From an uncultured Oscillibacter sp. (lineage in GTDB: Bacteria > Bacillota > Clostridia > Oscillospirales > Oscillospiraceae): a stretch of DNA of 22,047 nucleotides. The first letter of the stretch is position 1. Every line of letters starts with the position of its first letter. Positions 13,456 through 21,360 of this stretch are shown here, one piece after another. The stretch covers positions 1-22,047 of the forward strand of contig CAJUQQ010000029.1 in NCBI GenBank assembly GCA_910588175.1. Direction: 5' to 3'. Below the pieces are notes generated by a model. That model was not told the origin of the DNA. It saw nothing but the letters and a program-made list of their open reading frames with translations, and did not search any database. The position numbers and the translations under genes are program-made.

Positions 13456-16400
13456 ATGGTACGTCGCGTCTATGTAGAAAAACGTCCCGGCCTCAGCCCC
13501 GAGGCCGAAGGCCTGCTGGCGGACCTGCGGGATTTTCTGGGCATCCGGGGCATCACCGGCGTCCGTGTCCTTCACCGCTACGACGTGGAGAACCTGGACG
13601 GGGAAGCCTTTGAAAAGGCCCGCCGGACCGTGTTCTCCGAGCCTCAGGTGGACATTGTCTGGGACGAGGCCGTCCCCATCGCCGGGGACCGCCCCCAATG
13701 GTCCCTGGCCGTGGAAGCTCTGCCGGGCCAGTTTGACCAGCGGGCGGACTCCGCCGCCCAGTGCATCCAGCTGATAACCGGCGGCGAGCGCCCCCTGGTC
13801 CGCGCCGCCACGGAATACCTGTTTGAAAGCACCGGGGAGGGCCCCTTCCCCTTCACAGAGGAGAATCAGGAAAAGATTCGCCGCCACCTCATCAACCCCG
13901 TAGAGAGCCGGGAGGCCTCCCGGGAAAAACCCGAAACCCTGGCCCAGGCCTACGCGGTCCCGGACCATGTGGAGACGGTCTCCGGCTTCGCCGCCATGGA
14001 CGGCGGGGACCTGTCCGCCCTGCTGGAAAAGCTGGGCCTTGCCATGGACCTGGACGACCTCAAGTTCCTGCAAGCCTACTTCCGGGACACGGAACACCGG
14101 GACCCCACCATTACGGAGGTCCGGGTGGTGGATACCTACTGGTCCGACCACTGCCGCCACACCACCTTCTCCACCCACATTGACGGCGCGGAGATTGCCG
14201 ATCCCGCTGCCCAGCGGGCCTATGACCACTATCGGGAGCTCCGCCGGGAGGTCTACGGCGAGAGGGACCGTCCGGAAACCCTGATGGACATCGCTACCAT
14301 CGCCGCCAAGGCCCTGAAAAAGCGGGGCCTCCTGCCGGAGCTGGACGAGAGCGAGGAGATCAACGCCTGTTCCATCCACGTCCCCGCCCTGGTGGACGGG
14401 AAACCGCAGGACTGGCTCCTCATGTTCAAGAACGAAACCCACAACCATCCCACGGAGATCGAGCCCTTCGGCGGCGCGGCTACCTGCATCGGCGGTTGCA
14501 TCCGGGACCCTCTGTCCGGCCGGGCCTATGTCCATCAGGCCATGCGCCTCACCGGCTGCGGCGATCCCCGGACGCCCCTGGACCAGACCCTCCCCGGCAA
14601 GCTTTCCCAGCGGAAGCTCTGCCAGACGGCGGCGGCGGGCTATTCCTCCTACGGCAACCAAATCGGCCTTGCCACCGGGCATGTGGCGGAGGTCTACCAC
14701 CCCGGCTACGTCGCCAAGCACCTGGAGGTGGGCGCGGTGGTAGGCGCGGCCCCGGCGGAGAACGTCCGGCGGGAGCGCCCCGCCCCCGGAGACGTGGTCA
14801 TCCTTCTGGGAGGCCGCACGGGCCGGGACGGAATCGGCGGAGCCACCGGCTCTTCCAAGAGCCATAACCAAAAATCCCTCCAGACCATGGCCAGCGAGGT
14901 CCAGAAGGGCAACGCCCCGGAGGAGCGGAAAATCCAGCGCCTCTTCCGGGACGGGAAGGTCACCCGCCTCATCAAGCGCTGCAACGACTTCGGCGCGGGC
15001 GGGGTCTCCGTGGCCATCGGTGAGCTGGCGGACGGCCTTACCATCGATCTGGACGCGGTGCGGAAAAAGTACGACGGCCTGGACGGCACGGAGCTTGCCA
15101 TCTCCGAGAGCCAGGAACGCATGGCGGTAGTCGTGGCCCCCGAGGACGCGGAGACCTTCATCGCCGCCGCCAGGGCGGAAAACCTGGAAGCTTATCAAGT
15201 GGCCGTGATCACGGAATCCCCCCGGATGGTCATGAAGTGGCAGGGGGAGACCATCGTGGACCTGAGCCGGGAATTTTTGAACTCCAACGGCGCGGTGAAG
15301 CACGCCCGGGTCTCCGTTCCTGAATCCCATCGCACGCTTCCCATCAACGAGACCGGAAGTCTTCGGAAGACGGCCTCCAGCCTGCAATGCGCCTCCCGCC
15401 GGGGGCTGGTGGAGCGGTTCGACTCCACCATCGGCGCGGGCAGCGTCACCATGCCTTACGGCGGCAAAACCCAGAGGACCCCCGCCCAGTCCATGACCGC
15501 CCTCCTGCCCGTTCTGCCGGGCCAGGAGACGGAGCAGGCCAGCGTCATGGCCTGGGGCTTCGACCCGGAGATCATGAGCGAGGACCCCTACACCGGGGCC
15601 ATGAGCAGTGTGGTCATCTCCCTGGCCAAGCTGGTGGCCTCCGGCGCGGACTACAAGACCGCTTACCTGACCTTGCAGGAGTATTTTGAAAAGCTGCGGA
15701 CGGACCCGGAACGCTGGGGCAAGCCCTTCGCCGCCCTGCTGGGGGCCATGGAGGCCCAGATGGATTTCGGCGCGGCGGCCATCGGCGGAAAGGACTCCAT
15801 GTCCGGGTCCTTCCTGGACCTGGACGTGCCCCCCACGCTGATTTCCTTCGCCATCGCGCCTATCCAGGCGGGAGAGGTCATTACACCGGAATTCAAAGAA
15901 CCGGGCCACCCGGTGTATGCTTTCGGCGGCGGCAACGCGGAAAACATGAAAGCCGCCTGGGCGGCGTTCCATGAACTGGCCCAAAGCGGCAAGGTCAAAG
16001 CCGCCTGGGCCGTGGAGCACAGCACGGCGGAGGCCGTTATGAACATGTCCTTCGGCAGCCGCATCGGCTTTGCCGCCGATACTGCCGTCCCCCACCGCTG
16101 GTACGGCCTGAATCGGGGGACCATCGTGGCGGAGCTGACGGAGGACGCCGGCCTCCCCTGCGCCAAGCGCATCGGCGTTACCACGGCGGAGCCCGTGATT
16201 GCCATTGGCGATGATTCCGCCCCCATCGACGAGCTGTTATCGCTGAACGAGGCCGTGCTGGCGGACGTGTATCCCACCAGGGCCCCCGTCTCCGGCGAGG
16301 CTCCCGTTCTGCCCTGCCCCGCCTTTACCCGCCCCGCCCCCAAGGTGGGCGCGGCCAAGCCCAAGGTCTTGATTCCCGTCTTCCCCGGCACCAACTGCGA

Positions 16401-17160
16401 GTACGACAGCGCCCGGGCCGCCCAGAGGGCGGGCCTGGAGACGGAAATCTTCGTCATTAACAACCAGTCTGCTCAGGACGTATCCGAGTCCACTGCCGCC
16501 TTTGCCCGGAAGCTCCGGGAAAGCCAGATTCTCTTCCTTCCCGGCGGCTTCTCCGGCGGCGACGAGCCCGACGGCTCCGGCAAGTTCATCACGGCCTTCC
16601 TCCGGGGGCCGGAGACTTCTCAAGCGGTGATGGATCTGCTCCAGAACCGGGACGGCCTGGCTCTTGGCATCTGCAACGGCTTCCAAGCGCTCATCAAACT
16701 GGGCCTGGTTCCTTACGGTGAAATCCGGGATACGGACGAGACCTGCCCCACCCTCTCTTTCAATCGCCTGGGGCGGCACCAGTCCAAAATTGTGAACACC
16801 CGTATTGTCTCCAACAAATCCCCCTGGCTGGCCCGGGTAAACCCCGGCGAGGTTTACGCCGTCCCCATCTCTCACGGCGAGGGCCGCTTCCTCTGCCCGC
16901 CGCGCCTGCTGAAAAAGCTGGCGGAAAACGGGCAGATCGCCACCCAGTACGCGGACCTCTCCGGCGCGCCCACCATGGACCCGGACTTCAACCCCAACGG
17001 CTCCGCCTGGGCGGTGGAGGGAATCACCTCCCCCGACGGCCGGATTTTCGGCAAGATGGGCCACGCCGAGCGCATCGGCCCCGGCCTGTACCGGAACGTC
17101 CCCGGCGCGTATGACCTTCATCTCTTCCAGGCCGCCAGGGATTATTTCGCCGTTCTCTGA
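13456..17160 (+). CDS. purL: FGAM synthase, large single-chain PurL
   Basis: This 1234-residue phosphoribosylformylglycinamidine synthase turns FGAR, glutamine and ATP into FGAM. It is the fused form, so no purS or purQ is needed. The synthase part shows DTYWSDHCRHTTF, the substrate loop FKNETHNHPTEIEPFGGAAT (from N326) and GAGGVSVAIGELADG. The C-terminal class I glutaminase (about 970-1234) has catalytic C1073 (LGICNGFQ) with H1140 and E1142 (ISHGEGRF), so it should be active, in contrast to PurF of the same operon. ATG 13456, one base after the purD stop with GGAGGG upstream, is preferred over the in-frame ATG at 13363, which would overlap purD by 92 bases. It is the last gene of the operon. 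Confidence 0.96.
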   Translation: MVRRVYVEKRPGLSPEAEGLLADLRDFLGIRGITGVRVLHRYDVENLDGEAFEKARRTVFSEPQVDIVWDEAVPIAGDRPQWSLAVEALPGQFDQRADSAAQCIQLITGGERPLVRAATEYLFESTGEGPFPFTEENQEKIRRHLINPVESREASREKPETLAQAYAVPDHVETVSGFAAMDGGDLSALLEKLGLAMDLDDLKFLQAYFRDTEHRDPTITEVRVVDTYWSDHCRHTTFSTHIDGAEIADPAAQRAYDHYRELRREVYGERDRPETLMDIATIAAKALKKRGLLPELDESEEINACSIHVPALVDGKPQDWLLMFKNETHNHPTEIEPFGGAATCIGGCIRDPLSGRAYVHQAMRLTGCGDPRTPLDQTLPGKLSQRKLCQTAAAGYSSYGNQIGLATGHVAEVYHPGYVAKHLEVGAVVGAAPAENVRRERPAPGDVVILLGGRTGRDGIGGATGSSKSHNQKSLQTMASEVQKGNAPEERKIQRLFRDGKVTRLIKRCNDFGAGGVSVAIGELADGLTIDLDAVRKKYDGLDGTELAISESQERMAVVVAPEDAETFIAAARAENLEAYQVAVITESPRMVMKWQGETIVDLSREFLNSNGAVKHARVSVPESHRTLPINETGSLRKTASSLQCASRRGLVERFDSTIGAGSVTMPYGGKTQRTPAQSMTALLPVLPGQETEQASVMAWGFDPEIMSEDPYTGAMSSVVISLAKLVASGADYKTAYLTLQEYFEKLRTDPERWGKPFAALLGAMEAQMDFGAAAIGGKDSMSGSFLDLDVPPTLISFAIAPIQAGEVITPEFKEPGHPVYAFGGGNAENMKAAWAAFHELAQSGKVKAAWAVEHSTAEAVMNMSFGSRIGFAADTAVPHRWYGLNRGTIVAELTEDAGLPCAKRIGVTTAEPVIAIGDDSAPIDELLSLNEAVLADVYPTRAPVSGEAPVLPCPAFTRPAPKVGAAKPKVLIPVFPGTNCEYDSARAAQRAGLETEIFVINNQSAQDVSESTAAFARKLRESQILFLPGGFSGGDEPDGSGKFITAFLRGPETSQAVMDLLQNRDGLALGICNGFQALIKLGLVPYGEIRDTDETCPTLSFNRLGRHQSKIVNTRIVSNKSPWLARVNPGEVYAVPISHGEGRFLCPPRLLKKLAENGQIATQYADLSGAPTMDPDFNPNGSAWAVEGITSPDGRIFGKMGHAERIGPGLYRNVPGAYDLHLFQAARDYFAVL

Positions 17161-17209
17161 GAGAAGAGGGGCGGACACACAGGTCCGCCCCTGCGCTCCC
17201 TTCTCTTTT
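17161..17209 (+). terminator. Terminator of the purine operon
   Basis: Ten-base arms AGGGGCGGAC (17167-17176) and GTCCGCCCCT (17183-17192) enclose a six-base loop. GAGAAG (17161-17166) can also pair with CTTCTC (17200-17205), and TTTT follows. It begins directly after the purL stop codon. The inner stem lacks an immediate U tract, so some read-through into guaB is possible. Confidence 0.75.
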
Positions 17210-17230
17210 GATCTTGCGTATCTCCGGGGC

Positions 17231-17259
17231 TTGACAAACCGTCCCCCATCGTGTATACT
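17231..17259 (+). promoter_or_regulatory. Strong sigma-A promoter of guaB
   Basis: TTGACA (17231-17236), a 17-base spacer and TATACT (17254-17259). The start point near 17266 leaves a leader of about 24 bases carrying a GAGG ribosome site. There is no space for a riboswitch and no palindrome like the one at the purine promoter, so guaB is probably expressed independently of the purine operon. Confidence 0.85.
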
Positions 17260-17289
17260 GCGTAAAATTTTTAGAAATGAGGTGTCCGC

Positions 17290-18801
17290 ATGGCCTACTT
17301 CTTCTCCGAGCCCTCCCACACCTTCAGCGAATACCTTCTGGTCCCCGGCTACTCCTCCGCCGAGTGCGTTCCCGCCAACGTGTCCCTGAAAACCCCGGTG
17401 GTGAAGTTTAAACGCGGCGAGGAGTGCCCCCTGACCATGAACGTGCCCATGGTCTCCGCCGTCATGCAGGCGGTCTCCGGCGAGCAGATGGGCATCGGCC
17501 TTGCCAAAGAGGGCGGCATCGCCTTCATCTTCGTCTCCCAGCCTGTGGAACAGCAGGCGGAGATGGTCCGCCGGGTGAAGAGCTACAAGGCGGGCTTCGT
17601 CACCAGCGACTCCAATCTCCGGATTGGAGACACCCTGGCGGACGTACTGGCGCTGAAAGAGCGCAGCGGCCACTCCACTATGGCTGTCACCGACGACGGC
17701 ACGGGCACAGGCAAGCTCTTGGGGCTGGTCACCAGCCGGGACTACCGGGTCAGCCGCCTGGACCCCGCCACCCCCGTGACGGACTTTATGACCCCCTTTG
17801 AGAAACTTATCTACGCCCCCGAGGGCACCAGCCTGAAAGAGGCCAACGACATCATCTGGGACCGGAAGCTCAACGCCCTGCCCATCGTCTCCCAGGACGG
17901 CCGCCTGGTGAGCTTCGTCTTCCGGAAGGACTATGACTCCCACAAGGGCAACCCCCTGGAGCTGCTGGACGGCCAGAAACGCTACGTGGTGGGCGCGGGC
18001 ATCAACACCCGGGACTACGCCGAGCGGGTCCCCGCCCTGGTGGACGCCGGAGTGGACGTGCTGGTCATCGACTCCTCCGAGGGCTACTCCGAGTGGCAGG
18101 CCCGGACTTTGAAATGGATTCGGGAGCGCTACGGCGACACGGTAAAGGTGGGCGCGGGCAACGTGGTGGACGGCGAGGGCTTCCGCTTCCTGGCGGACGC
18201 CGGAGCGGATTTCGTGAAAATCGGCATCGGCGGCGGCTCCATCTGCATCACCCGGGAGACCAAGGGCATCGGCCGGGGCCAGGCCACGGCGGTCATCGAC
18301 GTGGCGGCGGAGCGGGACCGCTACTTTGAGGAAACCGGCGTTTACGTCCCCATCTGCGCCGACGGCGGCATTGTCCAGGATTATCACATCACTCTGGCCC
18401 TGGCCATGGGTGCGGACTTCTGCATGCTGGGCCGGTACTTCTCCCGGTTTGACGAGAGCCCCACCAGCAAAATCCTCATCGGCGGCAGCTATATGAAGGA
18501 GTATTGGGGCGAGGGCAGCGCCCGGGCCCGGAACTGGCAGCGCTACGACATGGGCGGCGCGGCGAAGCTGAGCTTTGAGGAGGGCGTGGACTCCTACGTC
18601 CCCTACGCCGGAGCCCTAGCGGACGGCATGGCCACCACCCTGGCGAAGATTCGCTCCACCATGTGCAACTGCGGCGCGCTGACGATTCCCGAACTCCGGG
18701 ACAAGGCCAAGCTGACCCTGGTCAGCTCCGTCTCCATCGTGGAGGGCGGGGCCCACGACGTGCTCCTCAAGGACTCCGCCGGAGCGGTTGGACGAAACTA
18801 A
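17290..18801 (+). CDS. guaB: IMP dehydrogenase
   Basis: This 503-residue enzyme oxidises IMP to XMP with NAD, the committed step to GMP. A TIM barrel is interrupted by a CBS pair at about residues 105-220. The catalytic loop GGGSICITRE has C319, the flap carries R418-Y419 (NWQRYD), and DGGIVQDYH and MLGRYFSRFDESP form the phosphate and product site. Residue numbers of the Cys and Arg-Tyr pair, and the total length, coincide with the well-studied Tritrichomonas foetus enzyme as I remember it, and the two are collinear throughout. This is a distinct IMPDH subtype from the usual bacterial GuaB. ATG 17290 follows ATGAGG. The gene lies just downstream of the purine operon but has its own promoter. 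Confidence 0.95.
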   Translation: MAYFFSEPSHTFSEYLLVPGYSSAECVPANVSLKTPVVKFKRGEECPLTMNVPMVSAVMQAVSGEQMGIGLAKEGGIAFIFVSQPVEQQAEMVRRVKSYKAGFVTSDSNLRIGDTLADVLALKERSGHSTMAVTDDGTGTGKLLGLVTSRDYRVSRLDPATPVTDFMTPFEKLIYAPEGTSLKEANDIIWDRKLNALPIVSQDGRLVSFVFRKDYDSHKGNPLELLDGQKRYVVGAGINTRDYAERVPALVDAGVDVLVIDSSEGYSEWQARTLKWIRERYGDTVKVGAGNVVDGEGFRFLADAGADFVKIGIGGGSICITRETKGIGRGQATAVIDVAAERDRYFEETGVYVPICADGGIVQDYHITLALAMGADFCMLGRYFSRFDESPTSKILIGGSYMKEYWGEGSARARNWQRYDMGGAAKLSFEEGVDSYVPYAGALADGMATTLAKIRSTMCNCGALTIPELRDKAKLTLVSSVSIVEGGAHDVLLKDSAGAVGRN

Positions 18802-18808
18802 AAAAGAA

Positions 18809-18833
18809 GGTCCGCTTCCATGGGAAGCGGACC
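18809..18833 (-). terminator. Terminator palindrome, copy 1 (serves the minus-strand transcript)
   Basis: Arms GGTCCGCTTCC (18809-18819) and GGAAGCGGACC (18823-18833) flank ATG. On the minus strand it is followed by TTCTTTTT (18808-18801), so it should end transcripts coming from the XRE/membrane-protein operon. On the plus strand no T tract follows. It begins seven bases after the guaB stop. Confidence 0.7.
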
Positions 18834-18889
18834 TCAGAGTGTCAAAAGACAGCAAAAACTCCATCAACGGGAAGGAAGAGAGTTACGAG

Positions 18890-18919
18890 AGGAACCCAGG
18901 AAGGGTTCCTTTCGTTTTC
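18890..18919 (+). terminator. Second hairpin with T-rich tail downstream of guaB
   Basis: AGGAACCC (18890-18897), an AGGAA loop and GGGTTCCT (18903-18910) are followed by TTCGTTTTC. It looks like a plus-strand intrinsic terminator about 90 bases after guaB. Confidence 0.6.
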
Positions 18920-18925
18920 AATCGG

Positions 18926-18960
18926 AAGTTTTCAGAACTTTTTTAAAGGTCTGAAAACTT
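18926..18960. repeat. Inverted repeat with 11-base perfect arms
   Basis: AAGTTTTCAGA (18926-18936) pairs with TCTGAAAACTT (18950-18960), with an AT-rich 13-base middle that can form a further short stem. It is one of a run of hairpins between two convergent operons. Confidence 0.7.
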
Positions 18961-18961
18961 G

Positions 18962-18997
18962 CTCAGGCTGGCGAAAACACGTTTTCGCCAGCCTGAG
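18962..18997. repeat. 36-base near-continuous palindrome
   Basis: Two perfect 17-base arms (18962-18978 and 18981-18997) are separated by two bases. In RNA this would form a very stable hairpin of about 16 pairs. It abuts the second copy of the terminator palindrome. No protein is encoded in this stretch. Confidence 0.8.
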
Positions 18998-19025
18998 TCC
19001 GCTTCCATGGGAAGCGGACCTTTTC
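18997..19025 (+). terminator. Terminator palindrome, copy 2 (serves the guaB transcript)
   Basis: GTCCGCTTCC (18997-19006), ATG and GGAAGCGGAC (19010-19019) are followed on the plus strand by CTTTTCCC. It repeats copy 1 exactly over 25 bases (18810-18834 versus 18997-19021), 187 bases apart. It stands just beyond the stop codon of the convergent membrane-protein gene. Confidence 0.75.
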
Positions 19026-19031
19026 CCTTAT

Positions 19032-19448
19032 TTAGGTATGCTCATCGTAATACACCCAGGTAAAGAAATCCGTAACCAGGGAGATGAAAAACGCCGCCAT
19101 CAGTCCCAGTCCCACATAGATCAGCGTCTCCTGCCCGGCCACTTTTCCCCAGGCAATCAGCACCAGCTCTGCCGCCAGAAAGGCGAACTGGCTGATATAA
19201 TATGCCTGGCTTCTGGATTTCAGCTTCACCAGCTGGTTTCGCTCGTCCCGCTCCTCCACCTTGTCTTCCCGGGACCACTTGGGGGACAGGCTGCGAATGA
19301 CCCCGGCCCCGCCCAGGAGAAGCAAAAGCCCCACCAGCGCGCCGTCGTTCCAGTCAAAACCCTGCCAGGCGATCCTCACAAGATTCAGCGCGCCGAGGAA
19401 CAAGGCGAACAGGCCGAAAGCGAAATTCTTCTTATGATAGATTCTCAT
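19032..19448 (-). CDS. Four-helix membrane protein (DUF2178-like), partner of an XRE regulator
   Basis: This 138-residue protein is predicted to cross the membrane four times, at about 9-27, 36-53, 85-101 and 108-127. A charged loop lies between helices 2 and 3 (EERDERNQLVKLKSRSQAY). The DERN-x-LK-x-KS loop is typical of DUF2178-like membrane proteins that sit beside small XRE regulators in Firmicutes; no biochemical function is known to me. ATG 19448 has GGAGAG upstream. It lies 66 bases downstream of the XRE gene in the same direction and probably shares its promoter. The family call is from pattern resemblance, so it is moderately certain. Confidence 0.65.
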   Translation of the reverse strand: MRIYHKKNFAFGLFALFLGALNLVRIAWQGFDWNDGALVGLLLLLGGAGVIRSLSPKWSREDKVEERDERNQLVKLKSRSQAYYISQFAFLAAELVLIAWGKVAGQETLIYVGLGLMAAFFISLVTDFFTWVYYDEHT

Positions 19449-19514
19449 GGCAAATTCTCTCCTTCAAGCAAGTCTTTCCAGGCGCAGCCGCGCCAATGAC
19501 CGGGCAGCCGCCTC

Positions 19515-19748
19515 TTATGGCAAATCCCCATACTTCCGGTCCTCCATTTCCAGGTTTTCTCTGAGGCAGCAAAGCTCCTCCACCGTCACGCCGAAGACCT
19601 CCGCCATCCGGTAGGCCAGCATCAGCGACGGGCTGTACTGCTCCTTCTCAATGGAAATAATCGTCCGGGCTGAGACACGGACCCGCTCCGCCAACTGCTG
19701 CTGGGTCATGCCCGCGCCGGTCCGCAGCTCCTTTACCTTTGTCTTCAC
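19515..19748 (-). CDS. Small XRE-family helix-turn-helix regulator
   Basis: This 77-residue protein is almost wholly a Cro/CI-type helix-turn-helix: MTQQQLAERVRVSARTIISI covers the two DNA-contact helices, followed by YSPSLMLAYRMAEVFGVTVE. There is no effector domain, so it probably acts as a simple dimeric repressor. GTG 19748 is the start: a GGGGGG-ATGAG ribosome site lies directly upstream and no in-frame ATG gives a better start. A palindrome at 19781-19796 over its own promoter suggests autorepression. It is the first gene of a two-gene operon with the four-helix membrane protein, and the pair may form a small sensing unit. Confidence 0.85.
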   Translation of the reverse strand: MKTKVKELRTGAGMTQQQLAERVRVSARTIISIEKEQYSPSLMLAYRMAEVFGVTVEELCCLRENLEMEDRKYGDLP

Positions 19749-19780
19749 CTCATCCCCCCTTCATGTGAAGCTCGCTTCTT

Positions 19781-19796
19781 ATGAAGTTAACTTCAT
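19781..19796. promoter_or_regulatory. Palindromic operator candidate of the XRE regulator
   Basis: ATGAAGTTAACTTCAT is a perfect 16-base palindrome overlapping the last bases of the -10 box and the predicted start point. Related half-sites GTGAAG/CTTC (19765-19778) and ATGAAG/CCTTCA (19830-19844) flank it on both sides, the latter just upstream of the -35 box, which suggests cooperative binding. Confidence 0.65.
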
Positions 19797-19823
19797 ATTA
19801 TCACCCCGCCCGCAGCTTGTCAA
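19795..19823 (-). promoter_or_regulatory. Promoter of the XRE/membrane-protein operon
   Basis: On the minus strand TTGACA (19823-19818), a 17-base spacer and TAATAT (19800-19795). A very good sigma-A promoter about 45 bases before the GTG start of the XRE gene. Confidence 0.8.
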
Positions 19824-19862
19824 GAAAAATATGAAGTCTCCTTCACCTTTGTTCCCATAGAG

Positions 19863-19890
19863 AGCGCCCCCGCCTTCCGGCAGGGGCGCT
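19863..19890 (-). terminator. Hairpin downstream of cysS, probable terminator
   Basis: AGCGCCCC (19863-19870) and GGGGCGCT (19883-19890) form an 8-base stem extended by GCC/GGC inside. It lies seven bases beyond the cysS stop. On the minus strand the following bases are not T-rich (CTCTATGGG), while the plus strand has GTTTGTTTC, so terminator strength for cysS is uncertain. Confidence 0.5.
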
Positions 19891-19897
19891 GTTTGTT

Positions 19898-21340
19898 TCA
19901 CACTCTCTTCCAGGAGGCCCCGCCCTTCACGTCGGTGACCTCAATACCCTGGGCTTTCAGCTCGTCCCGAATCCGGTCCGCCTCGGCAAAATTCTTGGCC
20001 TTCTTGGCCTCATAGCGGGCCAGCACCTTGGCGTCGATTTCCGGGTCTCCCTCACCGGTGACGACATAGTCCCCGCCGCCGCTTTGGACCGCCTGGGCCG
20101 CCTTCTCCCGGAGGGCCGCCGCCTTCTCCAGCAGGCTCATGGACAGCACCTTGTCGAACTCCCCGATGATCGCCAGCTTTGTCCCGTCGTTCGTCTTCGC
20201 TTTCAGAGCGTCGAATACCGCCGTCACGGCCATAGAGGTGTTCAGGTCGTTCCCCACCTGCTGGAGGAACTTCTCCCGGTACTCGCCAAACACCGCCTGG
20301 TCCACGTCCCCCTCGGGCTTCAAGGCCGCGACGCGGTTCAGCAGCTTCGTGTAGGCGGCGGCGGCGTTGTCCAGGTTCTCCCAGCTGAACACCAGGGTCT
20401 TCCGGTAGTGGCTCTGGAGGCAGAACCAGCGGTAGGCCAGAGGGTCGTACCCCTTCTCCTCCAGCAATGAGACGGTCAGGAACTCCCCCTTGGACTTGGA
20501 CATCTTCCCCGCCGGGTCATTCAGGTGGTGAACGTGGAACCAGTGGGGACACCAGGGATGGCCCAGGTAGCTCTCGGACTGGGCAATTTCGTTGGTGTGA
20601 TGGGGGAAGGCGTTGTCCACGCCGCCGCAGTGGAGGTCCAGATACTCCCCGTTGTACTTCATGGAGATGCCGGAGCACTCGATGTGCCAGCCGGGATAGC
20701 CCACCCCCCAGGGGGAGTCCCACTTGAGGGCCTGGTCCTCAAATTTGGACTTGGTAAACCAGAGCACAAAGTCGTTCTTGTTCCGCTTATTGGAGTCCTC
20801 CTCCACGCCCTCCCGGACGCCCACGGCCAGATCGTCCTCATCGTGATCGTTGAAAATGTAGTACCGCTCCAGCTTGGAGCTGTCGAAGTACACGTTGCCT
20901 CCGGCCAGATACGCGTAGCCGGTCTCCACCAGCTTGGAGATGATCTGGATATATTCGCCGATGCACCCGGTGGCGGGCTGGACCACATCGGGCGTCTTGA
21001 TGTTCAGCTTCCGGCAGTCGTCGAAGAAGGCGTCGGTGTAGAACTTGGCAATGTCCATCACCGTCTTGTTTTCCCGCTTGGCCCCCTTGAGCATTTTGTC
21101 CTCCCCGGTGTCGGCGTCGCTGGAGAGGTGGCCCACGTCGGTGATGTTCATGACCCGGTTCACGTCATACCCGGCAAAGCGGAGGTACTTCTCCAGCACG
21201 TCCTCCATAATGTAGCTCCGGAGGTTTCCGATATGGGCGAAGTGGTACACCGTGGGGCCGCAGGTGTACATCTCCACCCGGCCGGGGGTGTGGGTTTTGA
21301 ATTCCTCTTTCTTGTGGGTTGCGGAATTGTAAAGATACAT
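19898..21340 (-). CDS. cysS: Cysteinyl-tRNA synthetase
   Basis: This 480-residue class I enzyme charges tRNA-Cys. The zinc-binding first cysteine is in MYTCGPTVY (C27), the HIGH-type motif is HIGNLRS at 36, further zinc ligands are in HIECS and the DLHCGG/FPHHTNE region, and KMSKS is intact in GKMSKSKGEF. The C-terminal helical anticodon region ends normally. Start: ATG 21340 has GGAGG nine bases upstream; the in-frame ATG at 21349 touches that GGAGG and is unlikely. The gene follows a VOC-family gene that lies behind a T-box leader, but a MITE-like element separates the two. It may be read from the T-box promoter through the element, or from a promoter within it. Confidence 0.95.
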   Translation of the reverse strand: MYLYNSATHKKEEFKTHTPGRVEMYTCGPTVYHFAHIGNLRSYIMEDVLEKYLRFAGYDVNRVMNITDVGHLSSDADTGEDKMLKGAKRENKTVMDIAKFYTDAFFDDCRKLNIKTPDVVQPATGCIGEYIQIISKLVETGYAYLAGGNVYFDSSKLERYYIFNDHDEDDLAVGVREGVEEDSNKRNKNDFVLWFTKSKFEDQALKWDSPWGVGYPGWHIECSGISMKYNGEYLDLHCGGVDNAFPHHTNEIAQSESYLGHPWCPHWFHVHHLNDPAGKMSKSKGEFLTVSLLEEKGYDPLAYRWFCLQSHYRKTLVFSWENLDNAAAAYTKLLNRVAALKPEGDVDQAVFGEYREKFLQQVGNDLNTSMAVTAVFDALKAKTNDGTKLAIIGEFDKVLSMSLLEKAAALREKAAQAVQSGGGDYVVTGEGDPEIDAKVLARYEAKKAKNFAEADRIRDELKAQGIEVTDVKGGASWKRV

Positions 21341-21360
21341 GGCTTTCATCCTCCATTGTT

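Noticed and set aside
13393..16095. Very long open frame on the minus strand inside purL (similar ones at 16237-18387 and 6478-7797)
   Set aside because: These are mirror frames caused by high GC third-codon positions in purL, guaB and purF. They have Gly/His/Val-rich composition, no recognisable domain and no ribosome site.
21341..21349. ATG 21349 as the cysS start
   Set aside because: It directly touches the GGAGG sequence; the next ATG at 21340 has ideal spacing.
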